This document shows, piece by piece, positions 51,015 through 61,726 of a DNA stretch of 64,000 nt (the stretch's first letter is position 1; each line of letters begins with the position of its first letter). The DNA comes from Alphaproteobacteria bacterium (GTDB taxonomy: Bacteria > Pseudomonadota > Alphaproteobacteria > Micropepsales > Micropepsaceae), in contig JAGWMG010000010.1 in the NCBI GenBank assembly GCA_028871795.1, positions 61,204 through 125,203 on the forward strand, given 5' to 3'. The notes beneath the pieces are model-generated. The model saw only the letters and a program-made list of their open reading frames with translations, was not told the DNA's origin and did no database searches. A program made the position numbers and the translations under genes.

Positions 51015-51617
51015 CTACCCGACCTCCAAGCATCCCTTCCGACCCACCCTGTCCAGCACCGAAGCAATCGCCTTGGTGACCTCTTCGATAGGCGCCATGC
51101 CGTCGACTGTTACGAGCTTTCCCTGCTTCTTGTAGTACGCGATCAGCGGCGCCGTGTTCTTGTAATAAACCGCCAACCGGTTCTTGAGGGTCTCGGGCGT
51201 GTCGTCGGCGCGGGCAATGCCGCCGCTCTCCTTGATACGCTGCTCGACGCGCCCGATCAGGACCGCATCGTCCACCTTCAGCTCGATCACCAAATCGACC
51301 TTGCGGCCGCGGCCCTTCAGCATCGCGTCAAGAGCCTCCGCTTGAGGGATCGTCCGGGGAAAGCCGTCGAACACCGCCCCGTTGGCACAGTCCGGCCGGT
51401 CGTAGCGCTCGGCGATGATGCCGACCACGATCTCGTCCGGCACCAACTCGCCCGAATCGATAATCGCCTTGCACTTCTTGCCGAGCTCCGTGCCGGCGGC
51501 AATGGCCGCCCGCAGCATGTCCCCGGTGGAAAGTTGCGGCATCCCGCGACGTTCCTGCAGAATTTTCGCTTGCGTCCCTTTGCCGGAGCCTGGCGGTCCG
51601 AAAAGAACAAGATTCAA
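51015..51617 (-). CDS. adk: Adenylate kinase
   Basis: The 200-aa enzyme interconverts AMP, ADP and ATP. It has Walker A GPPGSGKGTQ, the AMP-binding LSTGDMLRAAIAAGTELG and the segment DGFPRTIPQAEAL. The LID is short, without zinc cysteines (the short alphaproteobacterial form). It starts at TTG 51617 and overlaps the secY stop (TTGA). Confidence 0.97.
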   Translation of the reverse strand: MNLVLFGPPGSGKGTQAKILQERRGMPQLSTGDMLRAAIAAGTELGKKCKAIIDSGELVPDEIVVGIIAERYDRPDCANGAVFDGFPRTIPQAEALDAMLKGRGRKVDLVIELKVDDAVLIGRVEQRIKESGGIARADDTPETLKNRLAVYYKNTAPLIAYYKKQGKLVTVDGMAPIEEVTKAIASVLDRVGRKGCLEVG

Positions 51618-52945
51618 CGTCGTGCTCCCCGAAGCTTGGCCTTCTTGATCAGCCCCTCATACTGCTGAGCGATCAGATGGCTCTGAATTTGCGCCACGGT
51701 ATCCATCGTCACGCTGACCACGATGAGGATCGACGTTCCACCGAGCGCGAACGACAGGTTGTAGTTCTCGTTCATCATCTCGGGTATGAGACACACGACC
51801 GCAAGGTAAATGGCACCGACGACGGTGCATCGGGTGAGGACGAAATCGATATACTCCGCGGTCTTCTTTCCGGGCCGGATGCCGGGAATGAAGCCGCCAT
51901 ACTTCTTCAGATTCTCGGCCGTCTCTTCGGGATTGAAGACGATCGACGTGTAGAAAAACGCAAAGAATATAATCATTGCGCCATAGAGGAAAAGATAAAG
52001 CGGCTGGCCGCGGCTGATATAGGTGATGATGGTCTGCGCCCAATCGGGAAGGCTTTGCGCATTGAACGACGCGACCGTCATCGGCATCAGCAGGATGGAC
52101 GACGCGAAAATCGGCGGGATCACCCCCGAGACGTTGAGCTTGAGCGGCAAATGCGAGGATTCGCCGCCGAACATGCGCTGGCCGACCTGCCGCTTGGGAT
52201 ACTGGACCAGCAGCCGGCGCTGGGCGCGCTCCATGAAGACGATGAAGGCGACCAGTACAACGGCGAACCCCAAGAAGAAGATCAGGAACAACGGGTTCAT
52301 CGCGCCGGTGCGGGCCAACTCGAGAGACTGCCCAAAAATCTGCGGAAAGCGCGCCACGATGCCTGCGAAGATAATCAACGAAATTCCGTTGCCGACGCCG
52401 CGGCTGGTGATCTGCTCGCCGATCCACATCAACAGGATGGTGCCGCCGGTCAGGGTGACGACCGCGGTCATGCGGAAGAACATGCCCGGGTTTAGGACGA
52501 TGCCCTGGCCGTGCTCCAGTCCGATCGCGATGCCGAGCGCCTGCACGGCCGCCAGCCCGACGGTGCCGTAGCGGGTGTATTGGTTGATGATCTTCTGGCC
52601 GGCCGCACCTTCCTTCTTCAGTGCCTCCAGTTCCGGAAACACGGTGGTCATCAGCTGCATGATGATCGAGGCGGAAATGTAGGGCATGATGCCGAGCGCG
52701 AAGATTGCCATGCGCTGCACCGCACCGCCCGAAAAGGTGTTGAAGACGTCGAGAAACCCGCCCCCCTGCGAATTGATCAAACGCTCCATGGCGGCGGGAT
52801 CTATTCCCGGCATGGGAATGTATGCGCCCAGCCGCGCTACGATCAACGCACCCAACGTGAACAGTATGCGTTGGCGCAACTCCTTCGCCTTGCCGAAGTT
52901 GCTGAAATTGAAGTTTGCGGCCAGTTGTTCGGCTGCTGAGGGCAT
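51614..52945 (-). CDS. secY: Preprotein translocase subunit SecY
   Basis: The 443-aa channel has ten hydrophobic segments. Clear motifs are FNTFSGGAVQRMAIFALGIMPYI (plug and TM2), RYGTVGLAAVQALGIA and FRMTAVVTLTGGTILLMWIGEQI. YPKRQVGQRMFGGESSHLPLKLN (C5 loop) follows with the end LIAQQYEGLIKKAKLRG. It is encoded between rplO and adk as usual. Confidence 0.98.
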   Translation of the reverse strand: MPSAAEQLAANFNFSNFGKAKELRQRILFTLGALIVARLGAYIPMPGIDPAAMERLINSQGGGFLDVFNTFSGGAVQRMAIFALGIMPYISASIIMQLMTTVFPELEALKKEGAAGQKIINQYTRYGTVGLAAVQALGIAIGLEHGQGIVLNPGMFFRMTAVVTLTGGTILLMWIGEQITSRGVGNGISLIIFAGIVARFPQIFGQSLELARTGAMNPLFLIFFLGFAVVLVAFIVFMERAQRRLLVQYPKRQVGQRMFGGESSHLPLKLNVSGVIPPIFASSILLMPMTVASFNAQSLPDWAQTIITYISRGQPLYLFLYGAMIIFFAFFYTSIVFNPEETAENLKKYGGFIPGIRPGKKTAEYIDFVLTRCTVVGAIYLAVVCLIPEMMNENYNLSFALGGTSILIVVSVTMDTVAQIQSHLIAQQYEGLIKKAKLRGARR

Positions 52946-52985
52946 TGCTTACTCCCGACTCGCGACCGACCTCATATCGGGTCAA

Positions 52986-53014
52986 CCTCACCCTTCGGCA
53001 AGCTCAGGGCGAGG
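52986..53014. repeat. Palindromic repeat between rplO and secY
   Basis: CCTCACCCTTCGGCAAGCTCAGGGCGAGG can form a hairpin (CCTCxCCCT/AGGGxGAGG). It contains the reverse of the CTGAGCTTGxCGAAGG core that is common in dispersed alphaproteobacterial repeats. A partial second core (TGCCGAGTTTGTCGAAACA) lies at about 53033-53051. The element fills most of the 120-bp rplO-secY gap. Confidence 0.55.
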
Positions 53015-53065
53015 AGATGTTTACGCCCGCATGCCGAGTTTGTCGAAACATGCAGGCCGCTTGGC

Positions 53066-53617
53066 CTATCCACCTCGTGCCGCTCGCTTTTCGGCCGATT
53101 TCGCGCGGCGCTGCTGGCGTTTGCCGGGCGCCCCTTTCTTATTGAGGTAAACCTTCCTCTTGAAAGTCGTCGTGACCGTGCCGCCCGCCTTTTTCACCGC
53201 TTCCACGGCGTTCGTCGACGCTCCGGCGACCTCGATGTCGAGTTTGGCCTTGATCTCGCCCTTTGCGAGCAGGCGCACGCCATCGCGGCTTTTGGAGACC
53301 AGTCCTGCCTTTTTGAGCGTCTCCAAGTCGATTTTTCCGGACCCGTCGAGCCGCTTTTCGTCGATCGCCTTCTGGATGCGGCCGAGATTCACTTCCGCGA
53401 AATCCTTGGCGAAGATGTTGTTGAAGCCGCGCTTGGGCAGACGCATGTGCAGCGGCATCTGACCGCCTTCGAAACCGTAGACCTTCGTGCCGGTTCGCGC
53501 CTTGGCGCCCTTGACGCCGCGGCCGGATGTCTTGCCCAGCCCCGAGGACGAGCCGCGGCCGAGCTTGGCCTTCCGTTTGCGCGCGCCAGGATTGTTGCGG
53601 ATTTCGTTGAGCTTCAT
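53066..53617 (-). CDS. rplO: 50S ribosomal protein L15
   Basis: The 183-aa protein starts [22 protein letters not shown], then [19 protein letters not shown], then [21 protein letters not shown] basic C-terminal tail ([19 protein letters not shown]) makes it longer than the usual 145-160 aa. Confidence 0.97.
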   Translation of the reverse strand: MKLNEIRNNPGARKRKAKLGRGSSSGLGKTSGRGVKGAKARTGTKVYGFEGGQMPLHMRLPKRGFNNIFAKDFAEVNLGRIQKAIDEKRLDGSGKIDLETLKKAGLVSKSRDGVRLLAKGEIKAKLDIEVAGASTNAVEAVKKAGGTVTTTFKRKVYLNKKGAPGKRQQRRAKSAEKRAARGG

Positions 53618-53618
53618 A

Positions 53619-53828
53619 TCACTTGCTTTCTTCGACGATCTCGACGAGGTGCCCAACGGCGCGGATCATGCCGCGCACCGCGGGGGTATCCTCCAGCGTG
53701 CGGGTGCGGCGGATCTTGCCGAGGCCCAAGCCTTTCAACGTCGCCGTCTGGACGGCGGGCTTGCGGTTGGCGCTTCGCACCTGGCGCACGGTCACGGTCT
53801 TCTTTGCGGCGGTTTTCTTATCGGCCAT
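53619..53828 (-). CDS. rpmD: 50S ribosomal protein L30
   Basis: The 69-aa protein has an added Lys/Ala N-terminus and then [41 protein letters not shown] and VEIVE. The core is normal. It sits one base from the rplO start. Confidence 0.95.
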   Translation of the reverse strand: MADKKTAAKKTVTVRQVRSANRKPAVQTATLKGLGLGKIRRTRTLEDTPAVRGMIRAVGHLVEIVEESK

Positions 53829-53839
53829 CGTCCGGTTCC

Positions 53840-54400
53840 TTATGCGCTCGCCTCGGCGCTCTTCTGGCCCTCGCGGCGCGAGATGATCTCGGCTACGGAG
53901 CGGCCGCGCCGCTGGGCCACCATGCGCGGCGACTGCTGGCGCTTCAAAGCGTCGAAGGTCGCGCGCACCATGTTGTAGGGATTGGAGGTGCCCAGAGACT
54001 TCGATACGACATCGCCTACACCCAAGGCCTCAAACACGGCGCGCATCGGTCCGCCGGCGATGATACCGGTGCCGGCGGGAGCCGGCCGCACCAGAACCTT
54101 GCCGGCGCCGTGATGGCCGCGGGTCTCGTGATGCAGCGTGCGGCCGTCCTTCAGCGGCACGCGGATCAACGCCCGCTTGGCGGCGTCCGTCGCCTTGCGG
54201 ATGGCCTCGGGCACTTCGCGCGCCTTGCCGTGGCCGAAGCCCACGCGGCCGCGCTGATCGCCGACCACGACGAGCGCCGCAAAACCGAACCGCCGCCCGC
54301 CCTTGACCACCTTGGCCACACGGTTGATGTGAACCAGCTTGTCGACGAATTCGCTGTCGCGCTCTTCACGATTGCCGTGTTCTCTGCCTTCACGCGCCAC
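53840..54400 (-). CDS. rpsE: 30S ribosomal protein S5
   Basis: The 186-aa protein starts at GTG 54400. It has [21 protein letters not shown] (double-stranded-RNA-binding-like domain) and then [48 protein letters not shown] and [13 protein letters not shown]. It is important for decoding accuracy. Confidence 0.98.
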   Translation of the reverse strand: MAREGREHGNREERDSEFVDKLVHINRVAKVVKGGRRFGFAALVVVGDQRGRVGFGHGKAREVPEAIRKATDAAKRALIRVPLKDGRTLHHETRGHHGAGKVLVRPAPAGTGIIAGGPMRAVFEALGVGDVVSKSLGTSNPYNMVRATFDALKRQQSPRMVAQRRGRSVAEIISRREGQKSAEASA

Positions 54401-54433
54401 GTGCCAATTCCTTCTTCATAAAACGGCCTTCCG

Positions 54434-54784
54434 TTAGAATTCCAGACCGCCCTCCCGGGCGGCATCCGCCAGCGCTTTCACGCGCCCATGATAGATGTAA
54501 CCGCCGCGATCGAAGACGACCTGCTTGACGCCCTTGGCGATCGCCCGTTCGGCGATCTTCTTGCCGACCGCGGAAGCCGCCGCGACATTCCAGGATTTTG
54601 CGGCTTTGGCTTCCTTCTCGTTGGTCGAAGCGACGGCCAGCGTCGTGCCTTTGGTGTCGTCGATAACCTGCGCGTAGATATGCCGGCCCGAACGGAATAC
54701 CGACAGCCTGGGACGCCCCGACGCGTTGAACACGAGACGGAAGCGCGTGCGCTTCTTGCGGCGGTCAAAGAGATTCTTCGTCAT
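54434..54784 (-). CDS. rplR: 50S ribosomal protein L18
   Basis: The 116-aa protein binds 5S rRNA. It has [65 protein letters not shown] and [17 protein letters not shown]. It lies between rpsE and rplF. Confidence 0.98.
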   Translation of the reverse strand: MTKNLFDRRKKRTRFRLVFNASGRPRLSVFRSGRHIYAQVIDDTKGTTLAVASTNEKEAKAAKSWNVAAASAVGKKIAERAIAKGVKQVVFDRGGYIYHGRVKALADAAREGGLEF

Positions 54785-54786
54785 GG

Positions 54787-55320
54787 CTACTTCTTCTTGC
54801 CTTCCTTGCGGCGAACATATTCCTTGGCGTAGCGCACACCCTTGCCCTTGTAAGGCTCCGGCGGACGATAGCTACGGATTTCCGCCGCAACCTGACCGAC
54901 CAATTGCTTGTCGATACCGGAAACCGTCAGCATTGTCGGCTTTTCCGTGGCGATCGTGATGCCGGCCGGGATCGGATACAGCACGTCGTGACTGAACCCG
55001 AGCTGGAGGTTGAGGTTCTTGCCCAGCACCGCCGCACGGTAACCGACGCCCTGAATCTCCAGCTTCTCCGAAAAGCCGTGGGTGACGCCCTGAACGAGAT
55101 TGTTCACCAAAGTTCGCGACAAGCCCCACATCTGAGCGGCGCGTTCCATCTCCTTGCGCGGAGTCAACGTGACGCCGTGCGAGTCCACTGTGGCGTCGAT
55201 TTCCTCGACCAGCGTGACGTTCAGCTCGCCCTTCGGGCCTTTGACCTTGACGGTCTTGCCTTCCACAGAGGCCGTAACCCCTTTCGGCAAAGCAACCGGT
55301 TTCTTGCCGATCCGCGACAT
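54787..55320 (-). CDS. rplF: 50S ribosomal protein L6
   Basis: The 177-aa protein begins [20 protein letters not shown] and ends with [36 protein letters not shown]. Both beta-alpha repeats of the family are present and the length is normal. Confidence 0.98.
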   Translation of the reverse strand: MSRIGKKPVALPKGVTASVEGKTVKVKGPKGELNVTLVEEIDATVDSHGVTLTPRKEMERAAQMWGLSRTLVNNLVQGVTHGFSEKLEIQGVGYRAAVLGKNLNLQLGFSHDVLYPIPAGITIATEKPTMLTVSGIDKQLVGQVAAEIRSYRPPEPYKGKGVRYAKEYVRRKEGKKK

Positions 55321-55329
55321 CGTTTTCTC

Positions 55330-55728
55330 CTAGAATACCTGACAGAGGACTTCGCCGCCCACGTTCTTTTCGCGCGCCACCGTGTCCGTCATCAACCCTT
55401 GCGGTGTCGAGACGATGGACACGCCAAGCCCCTGGCGATGCGGCTTCAAATCCTTCACCGAAGCATAAACCCGACGCCCCGGTGTCGACACGCGCTTCAG
55501 CTCGCGGATGACGGGTCGACCCTCGTGATATTTGAGCTCGATCTCAAGCTCGCGCAGGCCGGTCTTGAATTCGACTTCGGCGTAGCCGCGGATAAACCCT
55601 TCCGCCTGCAAGACGTCGAGCAGCCGCGCGCGCAGGCGCGAGTTCGGCGACTTGATTTTTGCCATGCCGCGAAGCTGGCCGTTTCTGATGCGCGACAGAA
55701 GATCGCCAAGGGGATCGGTGATCGCCAT
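55330..55728 (-). CDS. rpsH: 30S ribosomal protein S8
   Basis: The 132-aa protein starts at ATG 55728: [19 protein letters not shown]. It ends [26 protein letters not shown], the rRNA-binding C-domain. In E. coli S8 represses the spc operon at the L5 gene. I did not find an obvious S8-binding structure here. Confidence 0.98.
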   Translation of the reverse strand: MAITDPLGDLLSRIRNGQLRGMAKIKSPNSRLRARLLDVLQAEGFIRGYAEVEFKTGLRELEIELKYHEGRPVIRELKRVSTPGRRVYASVKDLKPHRQGLGVSIVSTPQGLMTDTVAREKNVGGEVLCQVF

Positions 55729-55742
55729 ATTTTCGTTTCTCC

Positions 55743-56048
55743 TTACCAGCTCGCCTTGGTCATGCCAGGGATCTGGCCGAAATTCGCAAGCTCGCGCAGA
55801 GCGATGCGCGAAAGCTTGACCTTGCGGTAATAGCCCTTGGAGCGTCCCGACAGATCGCAACGATGTTTGATGCGCGTCTTCGACGAGTTGCGCGGCAGCT
55901 TGGCGAGCTTCAACCTGGCGGCGAAGCGTTCTTCCGGCGGGACGTTCATATCTTCGGCCTTGGATTTCAGCACCGCGCGCTTGGCGGCATATTGCGCCAC
56001 CATCTTCTCGCGCTTCCTGTTGCGATTGATCTGAGAGAGCTTCGCCAT
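55743..56048 (-). CDS. rpsN: 30S ribosomal protein S14 (zinc-free long type)
   Basis: The 101-aa protein has the long form with [40 protein letters not shown] and [20 protein letters not shown]. The C-terminal zinc-ribbon CxxC pairs of the short type are absent, so it does not need zinc. Confidence 0.98.
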   Translation of the reverse strand: MAKLSQINRNRKREKMVAQYAAKRAVLKSKAEDMNVPPEERFAARLKLAKLPRNSSKTRIKHRCDLSGRSKGYYRKVKLSRIALRELANFGQIPGMTKASW

Positions 56049-56059
56049 AACGCCTCGCT

Positions 56060-56767
56060 TCAATTCATAAACGGAAACTGGAAGCCCTTGAGAAGCGCCT
56101 TGGCTTCCGCATCGGTCTTCGCAGAGGTATTGATGATGATGTCCATTCCCCATACATTCTCCGTCCTGTCGTAATCGATTTCGACGAAGACGAAGTGTTC
56201 CTTGAGGCCCATCGCGTAATTGCCGCGTCCGTCGAAGCTGCTGCCCTTTAAACCGCGGAAATCGCGCACGCGCGGCAGCGCCATGGTGACGAGACGATCC
56301 AAGAATTCGTACATCCGGTCCTGGCGCAGTGTGACCTTCACGCCGATCGGCAGATCCTTGCGGATCTTGAACGTCGCGATCGCCTTCTTGGCCCGTGTAA
56401 CAACGGCCTTCTGGCCCGCGATCGCGGTAAGGTCGTTGACCGCGGATTGTATCTTCTTCTGATCGCCGGCAGCCTCTCCCGCGCCGATATTCACGACGAT
56501 CTTGTTGATCTTCGGAACCTGCAGCGGGTTCTTGTAGCCGAACTGCTTCATCAACTCCGGCCGGATGACCTCGGCGTAGCGCTTCTTGAACCGCGGCGTA
56601 TAGTTGGGATCGTGCGCGGCTTCGCCGACCGCAACGTGGGTGCCGCCGGCCTTCTCCGCGCCCTTCTTCGACGCCTTCTTGTCCGCCTTGGCGTCGGCCC
56701 TGGCCTTCTCCATCGGGTTGCCGCCCTTTGGCGCCTTCGCGGCCTTGTCTTTTCCTGCCTCAGACAT
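56060..56767 (-). CDS. rplE: 50S ribosomal protein L5 with long N-terminal extension
   Basis: The 235-aa protein is about 50 residues longer than usual. The normal core begins near [20 protein letters not shown] and includes [20 protein letters not shown] and [26 protein letters not shown]. The extension ([37 protein letters not shown] and so on) is Lys/Ala-rich and probably disordered. ATG 56767 overlaps the rplX stop by 8 bp. Confidence 0.96.
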   Translation of the reverse strand: MSEAGKDKAAKAPKGGNPMEKARADAKADKKASKKGAEKAGGTHVAVGEAAHDPNYTPRFKKRYAEVIRPELMKQFGYKNPLQVPKINKIVVNIGAGEAAGDQKKIQSAVNDLTAIAGQKAVVTRAKKAIATFKIRKDLPIGVKVTLRQDRMYEFLDRLVTMALPRVRDFRGLKGSSFDGRGNYAMGLKEHFVFVEIDYDRTENVWGMDIIINTSAKTDAEAKALLKGFQFPFMN

Positions 56768-57077
56768 CGATGACCTCACCCGACTTCTTGGCGAAACGCA
56801 CGCGGCGGCCGTCGCCCAGCACCTTCCAGCCCACGCGCGTGGCGTCGCCGGACTTGGGATCGACATGAGCGAGGTTCGACAGATGCACCGGCAGCTCCTT
56901 GTTGACGATTCCGCCTTGCTGTTTTTGCGTCTGTTTCTGATGGCGCTTGACGGTATTTACCCCGGAAACCAGAGCCCGCCTTTCCTTGGTGAAGACCTTG
57001 ATCACCTCGCCCTTCTTGCCCTTGTCGCGACCGGTGGTGACAATCACTCGGTCGCCCTTCTTAATCTTCGCAGTCAT
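56760..57077 (-). CDS. rplX: 50S ribosomal protein L24
   Basis: The 105-aa protein has the KOW motif region [24 protein letters not shown], then [30 protein letters not shown] and [20 protein letters not shown]. It is an early assembly protein of the large subunit. Its ATG shares a base with the rplN stop. Confidence 0.98.
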   Translation of the reverse strand: MTAKIKKGDRVIVTTGRDKGKKGEVIKVFTKERRALVSGVNTVKRHQKQTQKQQGGIVNKELPVHLSNLAHVDPKSGDATRVGWKVLGDGRRVRFAKKSGEVIDV

Positions 57078-57445
57078 CAGAGCACCTCCGGTGCCAGCGA
57101 AATGATCTTCATGTGGTTCTTGGCGCGAAGTTCGCGGGTCACCGGTCCGAAGATGCGCGTACCGATCGGTTCGCCCTGCGGATTCACCAGCACCGCGGCG
57201 TTGCCGTCGAAGCGGATCAGGCTGCCGTCCGGCCGGCGCACGCCTTTGGCCGTGCGCACGACGACGGCCTTGAGCACCTCGCCTTTCTTCACGCGGCCGC
57301 GCGGAATGGCTTCCTTGACGCTGACCACGATGGTGTCGCCGACATCGGCATAGCGGCGATGCGAGCCGCCCAGCACCTTGATGCACATCACGCGGCGCGC
57401 GCCGGAATTGTCGGCGACGTCAAGCTCGGTTGTCATCTGTATCAT
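57077..57445 (-). CDS. rplN: 50S ribosomal protein L14
   Basis: The 122-aa protein begins [21 protein letters not shown] and contains [24 protein letters not shown] and [29 protein letters not shown]. Length and sequence are typical. Confidence 0.98.
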   Translation of the reverse strand: MIQMTTELDVADNSGARRVMCIKVLGGSHRRYADVGDTIVVSVKEAIPRGRVKKGEVLKAVVVRTAKGVRRPDGSLIRFDGNAAVLVNPQGEPIGTRIFGPVTRELRAKNHMKIISLAPEVL

Positions 57446-57472
57446 AGCGTTCTACTCCCGATGCCGCTCCGC

Positions 57473-57715
57473 CTACTTCCCGGCCACGCGCTCGATCACT
57501 TCCCAGGTCTTCAACTTGGAAAGCGGCCGGCATTCTCGGATGCGGACGACATCTCCGATCTTGAACTCGCCTTTTTCGTCATGGGCGTGATATTTCTTCG
57601 TGCGGCGCACGGTCTTCCCCATGACTGGGTGGGTAAAACGGCGTTCCACATCGACGACCACGGTCTTCTTGTTCTTGTCGCTGACTACGACGCCTTGCAG
57701 CACGCGCTTGGGCAT
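57473..57715 (-). CDS. rpsQ: 30S ribosomal protein S17
   Basis: The 80-aa OB-fold protein has [41 protein letters not shown] and [19 protein letters not shown]. It is typical in length. Confidence 0.98.
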   Translation of the reverse strand: MPKRVLQGVVVSDKNKKTVVVDVERRFTHPVMGKTVRRTKKYHAHDEKGEFKIGDVVRIRECRPLSKLKTWEVIERVAGK

Positions 57716-57734
57716 TTTCCGTTCCTTCTATCCT

Positions 57735-58016
57735 TCAGCCGGCCTTTCGGCGCTGCTCCGTCAAAATCGTCCGGATGCGGGCGATGTCCTTGCGCACGAC
57801 GCGTATGCGGCTGGTCTTCTCGAGCTGACCGTTCGCCCGCTGGAAGCGCAGGTTGAACTGCTCCTTCTTGAGCTTGGACAGCTGATCGGCCAGCTCGTCG
57901 GCCGACCTCGTGCGGAACTCGTCCGCCTTGGAAGAAACCTTTGCCGACGCCGCAGCCTGCTTGGCTTTCGACTTTGCCTTGGAGTCAGCCTTCGCTTTGT
58001 TCCTTTTTTCCGCCAT
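57735..58016 (-). CDS. rpmC: 50S ribosomal protein L29 with N-terminal extension
   Basis: The 93-aa protein has about 27 additional Lys/Ala residues ([20 protein letters not shown]) before the normal core [20 protein letters not shown], which ends [18 protein letters not shown]29 lies at the exit tunnel and helps recruit chaperones. Length of the family is usually 60-70. Confidence 0.95.
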   Translation of the reverse strand: MAEKRNKAKADSKAKSKAKQAAASAKVSSKADEFRTRSADELADQLSKLKKEQFNLRFQRANGQLEKTSRIRVVRKDIARIRTILTEQRRKAG

Positions 58017-58026
58017 GGCCGTTCTC

Positions 58027-58437
58027 TCAGGTACCTCGGGCGACAAACTTCGTCGCGATGGAAAGCTTCGCCGCGCCGAGCCGCATCGCTTCCTTGGCTG
58101 TTGCGAAGTCGACGCCGTCGATCTCGAACAGGATGCGGCCGGGCTTGATCTTGGCAACCCAGAATTCGGGCGCGCCCTTGCCGGAGCCCATGCGCACTTC
58201 GGCCGGCTTCTTGGACACCGGAACGTCCGGAAAGATCCGGATCCAGACGCGGCCCGCGCGTTTCATCTCGCGCGTGATGGCGCGGCGCGCCGCTTCGATC
58301 TCGCGCGCATTGATGCGTTCGGGTTCCAACGCTTTCAGTCCGTAGGAGCCGAAATTGAGCGCGGTGCCGCCTTTGGCGGGGCCGTGAATGCGCCCCTTGT
58401 GCTGCTTGCGGAATTTCGTGCGTGTCGGTTGAAGCAT
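58027..58437 (-). CDS. rplP: 50S ribosomal protein L16
   Basis: The 136-aa protein begins [19 protein letters not shown] and has [40 protein letters not shown]. Arg of the hydroxylated RMG loop is present. It binds near the A-site tRNA elbow. Confidence 0.98.
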   Translation of the reverse strand: MLQPTRTKFRKQHKGRIHGPAKGGTALNFGSYGLKALEPERINAREIEAARRAITREMKRAGRVWIRIFPDVPVSKKPAEVRMGSGKGAPEFWVAKIKPGRILFEIDGVDFATAKEAMRLGAAKLSIATKFVARGT

Positions 58438-58455
58438 GACGAGGTTCTTCCAGTC

Positions 58456-59178
58456 TTAAGACGTCGGCGCGGGGGCCGGGCGCGGCTGCCCGGTGCTGCG
58501 GCTTTGATCGGAGGATTCGGCCTGGCGCTTTTCGACCGCCATGGGATCGTGTTCCATGATCTCACCTTTGAAGATCCAGACCTTGACTCCGCATGTGCCG
58601 TACGTGGTCTTGGCAGTTGCCACGCCGTAATCGATGTCTGCGCGCAAAGTGTGCAGGGGCACCCGGCCCTCTCGATACCACTCCATGCGCGCGATTTCGG
58701 CGCCGCCCAGGCGGCCGCCACAATTGATGCGGATGCCCTGCGCGCCGAGCCGCATCGCCGACTGAACCGCGCGCTTCATCACCCGGCGGAATGCCACCCG
58801 CCGCTCGAGCTGCTGGGCGATATTCTCGGCCACGAGCTTGGCGTCGATCTCAGGTTTGCGGATCTCGACGATGTTCAGATGAACCTCGTCTGAGGTGAAC
58901 TTCTGCACGTCACTCCGCAGCTTTTCAATATCGGCGCCCTTCTTGCCGATCACCACGCCCGGACGCGCGGAATGGATCGTGATACGGCACTTCTTGTGCG
59001 GTCGTTCGATGATGACGCGACTGACTCCCGCCTGCTTCAAGCGCTCGCTCAAATGGCTGCGAATCTTTATGTCTTCCTGAAGAAGCTTGCCGTACTCCTT
59101 CTTGCCCGCGTACCAACGCGAATCCCAGGTGCGGTTGATGCCGAGCCGCAAGCCGGTCGGATTGACCTTCTGACCCAT
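58456..59178 (-). CDS. rpsC: 30S ribosomal protein S3
   Basis: The 240-aa protein begins [21 protein letters not shown] with a KH domain ([17 protein letters not shown]) and [28 protein letters not shown]. The acidic/Pro C-terminal tail is of variable type. The mRNA entry helicase residues (basic KH patch) are present. Its ATG shares one base with the rplV stop. Confidence 0.98.
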   Translation of the reverse strand: MGQKVNPTGLRLGINRTWDSRWYAGKKEYGKLLQEDIKIRSHLSERLKQAGVSRVIIERPHKKCRITIHSARPGVVIGKKGADIEKLRSDVQKFTSDEVHLNIVEIRKPEIDAKLVAENIAQQLERRVAFRRVMKRAVQSAMRLGAQGIRINCGGRLGGAEIARMEWYREGRVPLHTLRADIDYGVATAKTTYGTCGVKVWIFKGEIMEHDPMAVEKRQAESSDQSRSTGQPRPAPAPTS

Positions 59179-59690
59179 TACGCATTCTCCTTCGCGCGTT
59201 TGGGCGCGGATTTCTTCTTCGCCGCAGGTTTCTTCTTCTTCGCAGGCGTCCGTTTCCGCTTGTCGGCCGTTTTTTCTTCGGTAGCCACGACAGGTTCAGC
59301 TTTCACCGGCACCTTCTTTTCGCGCTTCTCCTCGACCACGATGGTGATCTGGCTGAACGGTTTTTCGATTCCCGCTCCACGCCCGCGGGCGCGCGCATGG
59401 AAGCGCTTCATCACCAGGTTCTTGCCGACGCTGGCCTCGCTTATCACCAGATCGTCGACGTCGAGATCGTGGTTGTTTTCCGCATTGGCGATTGCCGACT
59501 GCAGGACCTTCTTCACCGCCTTGGCGACACGCTTCGGCGAAAAGGTCAACTCATTGAGCGCCGCTTCCGCCTGCTTGCCGCGGATCGCCTGCGCGACCAA
59601 GTTCAGTTTTCGCGGAGAAATGCGGATCATCCGGCCGATGGCCTTGGCCTGATGATCAGCGAGAACGCGGGCGCGTGCATCCTTACCCAT
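59178..59690 (-). CDS. rplV: 50S ribosomal protein L22 with C-terminal extension
   Basis: The 170-aa protein has the core [43 protein letters not shown] and [20 protein letters not shown] (tunnel loop). About 45 residues of Lys/Ala/Pro-rich tail ([20 protein letters not shown]) then follow. The usual length is 110-130 aa. Confidence 0.96.
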   Translation of the reverse strand: MGKDARARVLADHQAKAIGRMIRISPRKLNLVAQAIRGKQAEAALNELTFSPKRVAKAVKKVLQSAIANAENNHDLDVDDLVISEASVGKNLVMKRFHARARGRGAGIEKPFSQITIVVEEKREKKVPVKAEPVVATEEKTADKRKRTPAKKKKPAAKKKSAPKRAKENA

Positions 59691-59977
59691 TACTCCGCCC
59701 TCTTCGCTTTCTTGTCGCCGCCGCCGGAATGACCGTGAAAGGTGCGTGTCGGCGAAAACTCGCCGAGCTTGTGGCCCACCATGTCTTCCGTCACGAGCAC
59801 CGGCACATGTTTCCTGCCGTTGTAGACGCCGAACGTGAGGCCCACGAACTGCGGCAGAATCGTCGAACGACGCGACCAGGTCTTGATCACATCCTTGCGC
59901 CCGGAGCCGCGCGCAACCTCGGCTTTCTTGAGCAAAAAGCCGTCGACAAAGGGACCTTTCCAAACCGAACGTGTCAT
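59690..59977 (-). CDS. rpsS: 30S ribosomal protein S19
   Basis: The 95-aa protein begins [19 protein letters not shown], with [19 protein letters not shown] and [22 protein letters not shown]. Its TAA shares a base with the rplV ATG. Confidence 0.98.
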   Translation of the reverse strand: MTRSVWKGPFVDGFLLKKAEVARGSGRKDVIKTWSRRSTILPQFVGLTFGVYNGRKHVPVLVTEDMVGHKLGEFSPTRTFHGHSGGGDKKAKRAE

Positions 59978-59978
59978 A

Positions 59979-60821
59979 TCACTGTCCTTGCGTCGTCTTG
60001 CCGTGGCGCGATCGCACGATGTATTTCGTGGTGCGCTTGTTCTTGCGCGTCTTGGCGCCCTTGGTCGGCTTGCCCCAGGGCGTAACCGGATTGCGGCCAC
60101 CCTTGGTGCGGCCTTCGCCGCCGCCGTGCGGATGGTCGATCGGGTTCATCGCCGTGCCGCGCACGTGCGGCCGCTTGCCCTTCCAGACGTTGCGGCCGGC
60201 TTTGCTAATGACCTCGTTCATGTGATCGGGGTTCGATACGGCGCCGACCGTCGCCATGCATTCCAGCCGAACGCGGCGCACTTCGCCCGAATTGAGCCGC
60301 AGGATCGCATAGCCGGCATCTCTGCCGAGATATTGCGCATAGGTGCCGGCCGAGCGCGCAATCTGACCGCCCTTGCCGGGCTTCATTTCGATGTTGTGGA
60401 CGATGGTGCCGATCGGCATCGCCGAAAGCCTCATGGCATTGCCCGGCTTGACGTCCACCTTGTCGCCCGAGACGACCATGTCGCCGGCGGCCAGGCGCTG
60501 CGGCGCGAGGATGTAGGCCTGCTCGCCGTCCTTGTATTTGATGAGCGCGATGAAGGACGTACGGTTCGGATCGTACTCGAGACGCTCGACCTTTGCCGGC
60601 ACATCGAACTTGCGCCGCTTAAAATCGACGATGCGGTAACGCTGCTTGTGCCCGCCGCCCTGCCATCGCACGGTGACGCGACCCGTGTTGTTGCGGCCGC
60701 CGTTCTTGGTCTGGCCCTCGGTGAGCGCCTTTACGGGCGCTCCCTTGTGCAGGCTGGAGCGGTCGATCAGTACCAATTGGCGCTGACCGGGTGTGGTGGG
60801 CCGATATTGTTTGAGCGCCAT
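59979..60821 (-). CDS. rplB: 50S ribosomal protein L2
   Basis: The 280-aa protein begins [20 protein letters not shown] and contains [40 protein letters not shown] and [22 protein letters not shown], the last holding the His needed for peptidyl transfer. It lies between rplW and rpsS. Confidence 0.98.
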   Translation of the reverse strand: MALKQYRPTTPGQRQLVLIDRSSLHKGAPVKALTEGQTKNGGRNNTGRVTVRWQGGGHKQRYRIVDFKRRKFDVPAKVERLEYDPNRTSFIALIKYKDGEQAYILAPQRLAAGDMVVSGDKVDVKPGNAMRLSAMPIGTIVHNIEMKPGKGGQIARSAGTYAQYLGRDAGYAILRLNSGEVRRVRLECMATVGAVSNPDHMNEVISKAGRNVWKGKRPHVRGTAMNPIDHPHGGGEGRTKGGRNPVTPWGKPTKGAKTRKNKRTTKYIVRSRHGKTTQGQ

Positions 60822-60822
60822 C

Positions 60823-61110
60823 TTACAGCCCCGTCGTGATGTCGATCTGGTGGCCCTCTTCGAGGGTCACAACCGCTTTCTTGAAATCGCTGCGCGTGAA
60901 CTTCGTGCCGCGGAAGATTTTCTTCTTGCCTTTCACGCGAACCGTGTTGACCGCCTTCACCTTGACCTTGAAGAGAGCCTCCACCGCTTTGGCGATCGCA
61001 GACTTGGTCGCATCGAGCGTTACGCGGAAGACCACTTGGTTGCTCTCCGACAATTTGGTCGCCTTTTCGGTGATCACCGGCGAAAGGATGACGTCGTGAT
61101 GCGTGCTCAT
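60823..61110 (-). CDS. rplW: 50S ribosomal protein L23
   Basis: The 95-aa protein has [19 protein letters not shown] and [22 protein letters not shown]. It is the docking site for trigger factor and SRP (E-containing exit-tunnel loop). Its ATG overlaps the rplD stop. Confidence 0.98.
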   Translation of the reverse strand: MSTHHDVILSPVITEKATKLSESNQVVFRVTLDATKSAIAKAVEALFKVKVKAVNTVRVKGKKKIFRGTKFTRSDFKKAVVTLEEGHQIDITTGL

Positions 61111-61724
61111 GCCAGACGCTCCTCGATCGCCTTGATTGCGGCGGTCGTCAGCACGAGTTTGTCGCGCTTCATAATGTCATAGACGTTGAGACCTGCCGCC
61201 CGCACCAGCGAAACGCCCGTAAGATTGCGGGCGGACAGCTCGAAATTCCTGTCGAAAGCCCCGTCGACCACCAGAGCGCTCTCCACGCCCAGCTTGCCGA
61301 AGCGCTTGGCGAGATCGCCGGTCTTGATTGCGGTCGCCTTCGCTTCATCCAGCACCACAATTGCTCCATTCTTCGCCTTGGAGGACAACGCATGCTTGAG
61401 ACCGAGCGCGCGGACCTTCTTGGGCAAGTCGAATTCGTGGCTGTGTTGCACCGGGCCCATGGCCTTGGCGCCGCCGACGAACAGAGGCGCGGAACGTGCG
61501 CCGTGACGAGCCTGACCCGTACCCTTCTGCTTGTAGAACTTCTTTTTTGTACGGTCGATTTCGCCGCGCGTAAGCACCTTGTGCGTGCCCGCCCGCCGCT
61601 TGGCGAGCTGCCACACGACAACGCGTTGGATCAGATCGGGGCGGGGCTCGAGGCCGAATATCGCATCGTTGAGATCGATTTCGCCGCTTGCTTTGTTGTC
61701 GAGGTTAAGGACCTTGGATTTCAT
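61107..61724 (-). CDS. rplD: 50S ribosomal protein L4
   Basis: The 205-aa protein has [52 protein letters not shown] and [18 protein letters not shown]. In E. coli L4 autoregulates the S10 operon; the leader lies outside the window. Confidence 0.98.
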   Translation of the reverse strand: MKSKVLNLDNKASGEIDLNDAIFGLEPRPDLIQRVVVWQLAKRRAGTHKVLTRGEIDRTKKKFYKQKGTGQARHGARSAPLFVGGAKAMGPVQHSHEFDLPKKVRALGLKHALSSKAKNGAIVVLDEAKATAIKTGDLAKRFGKLGVESALVVDGAFDRNFELSARNLTGVSLVRAAGLNVYDIMKRDKLVLTTAAIKAIEERLA

Positions 61725-61726
61725 GT

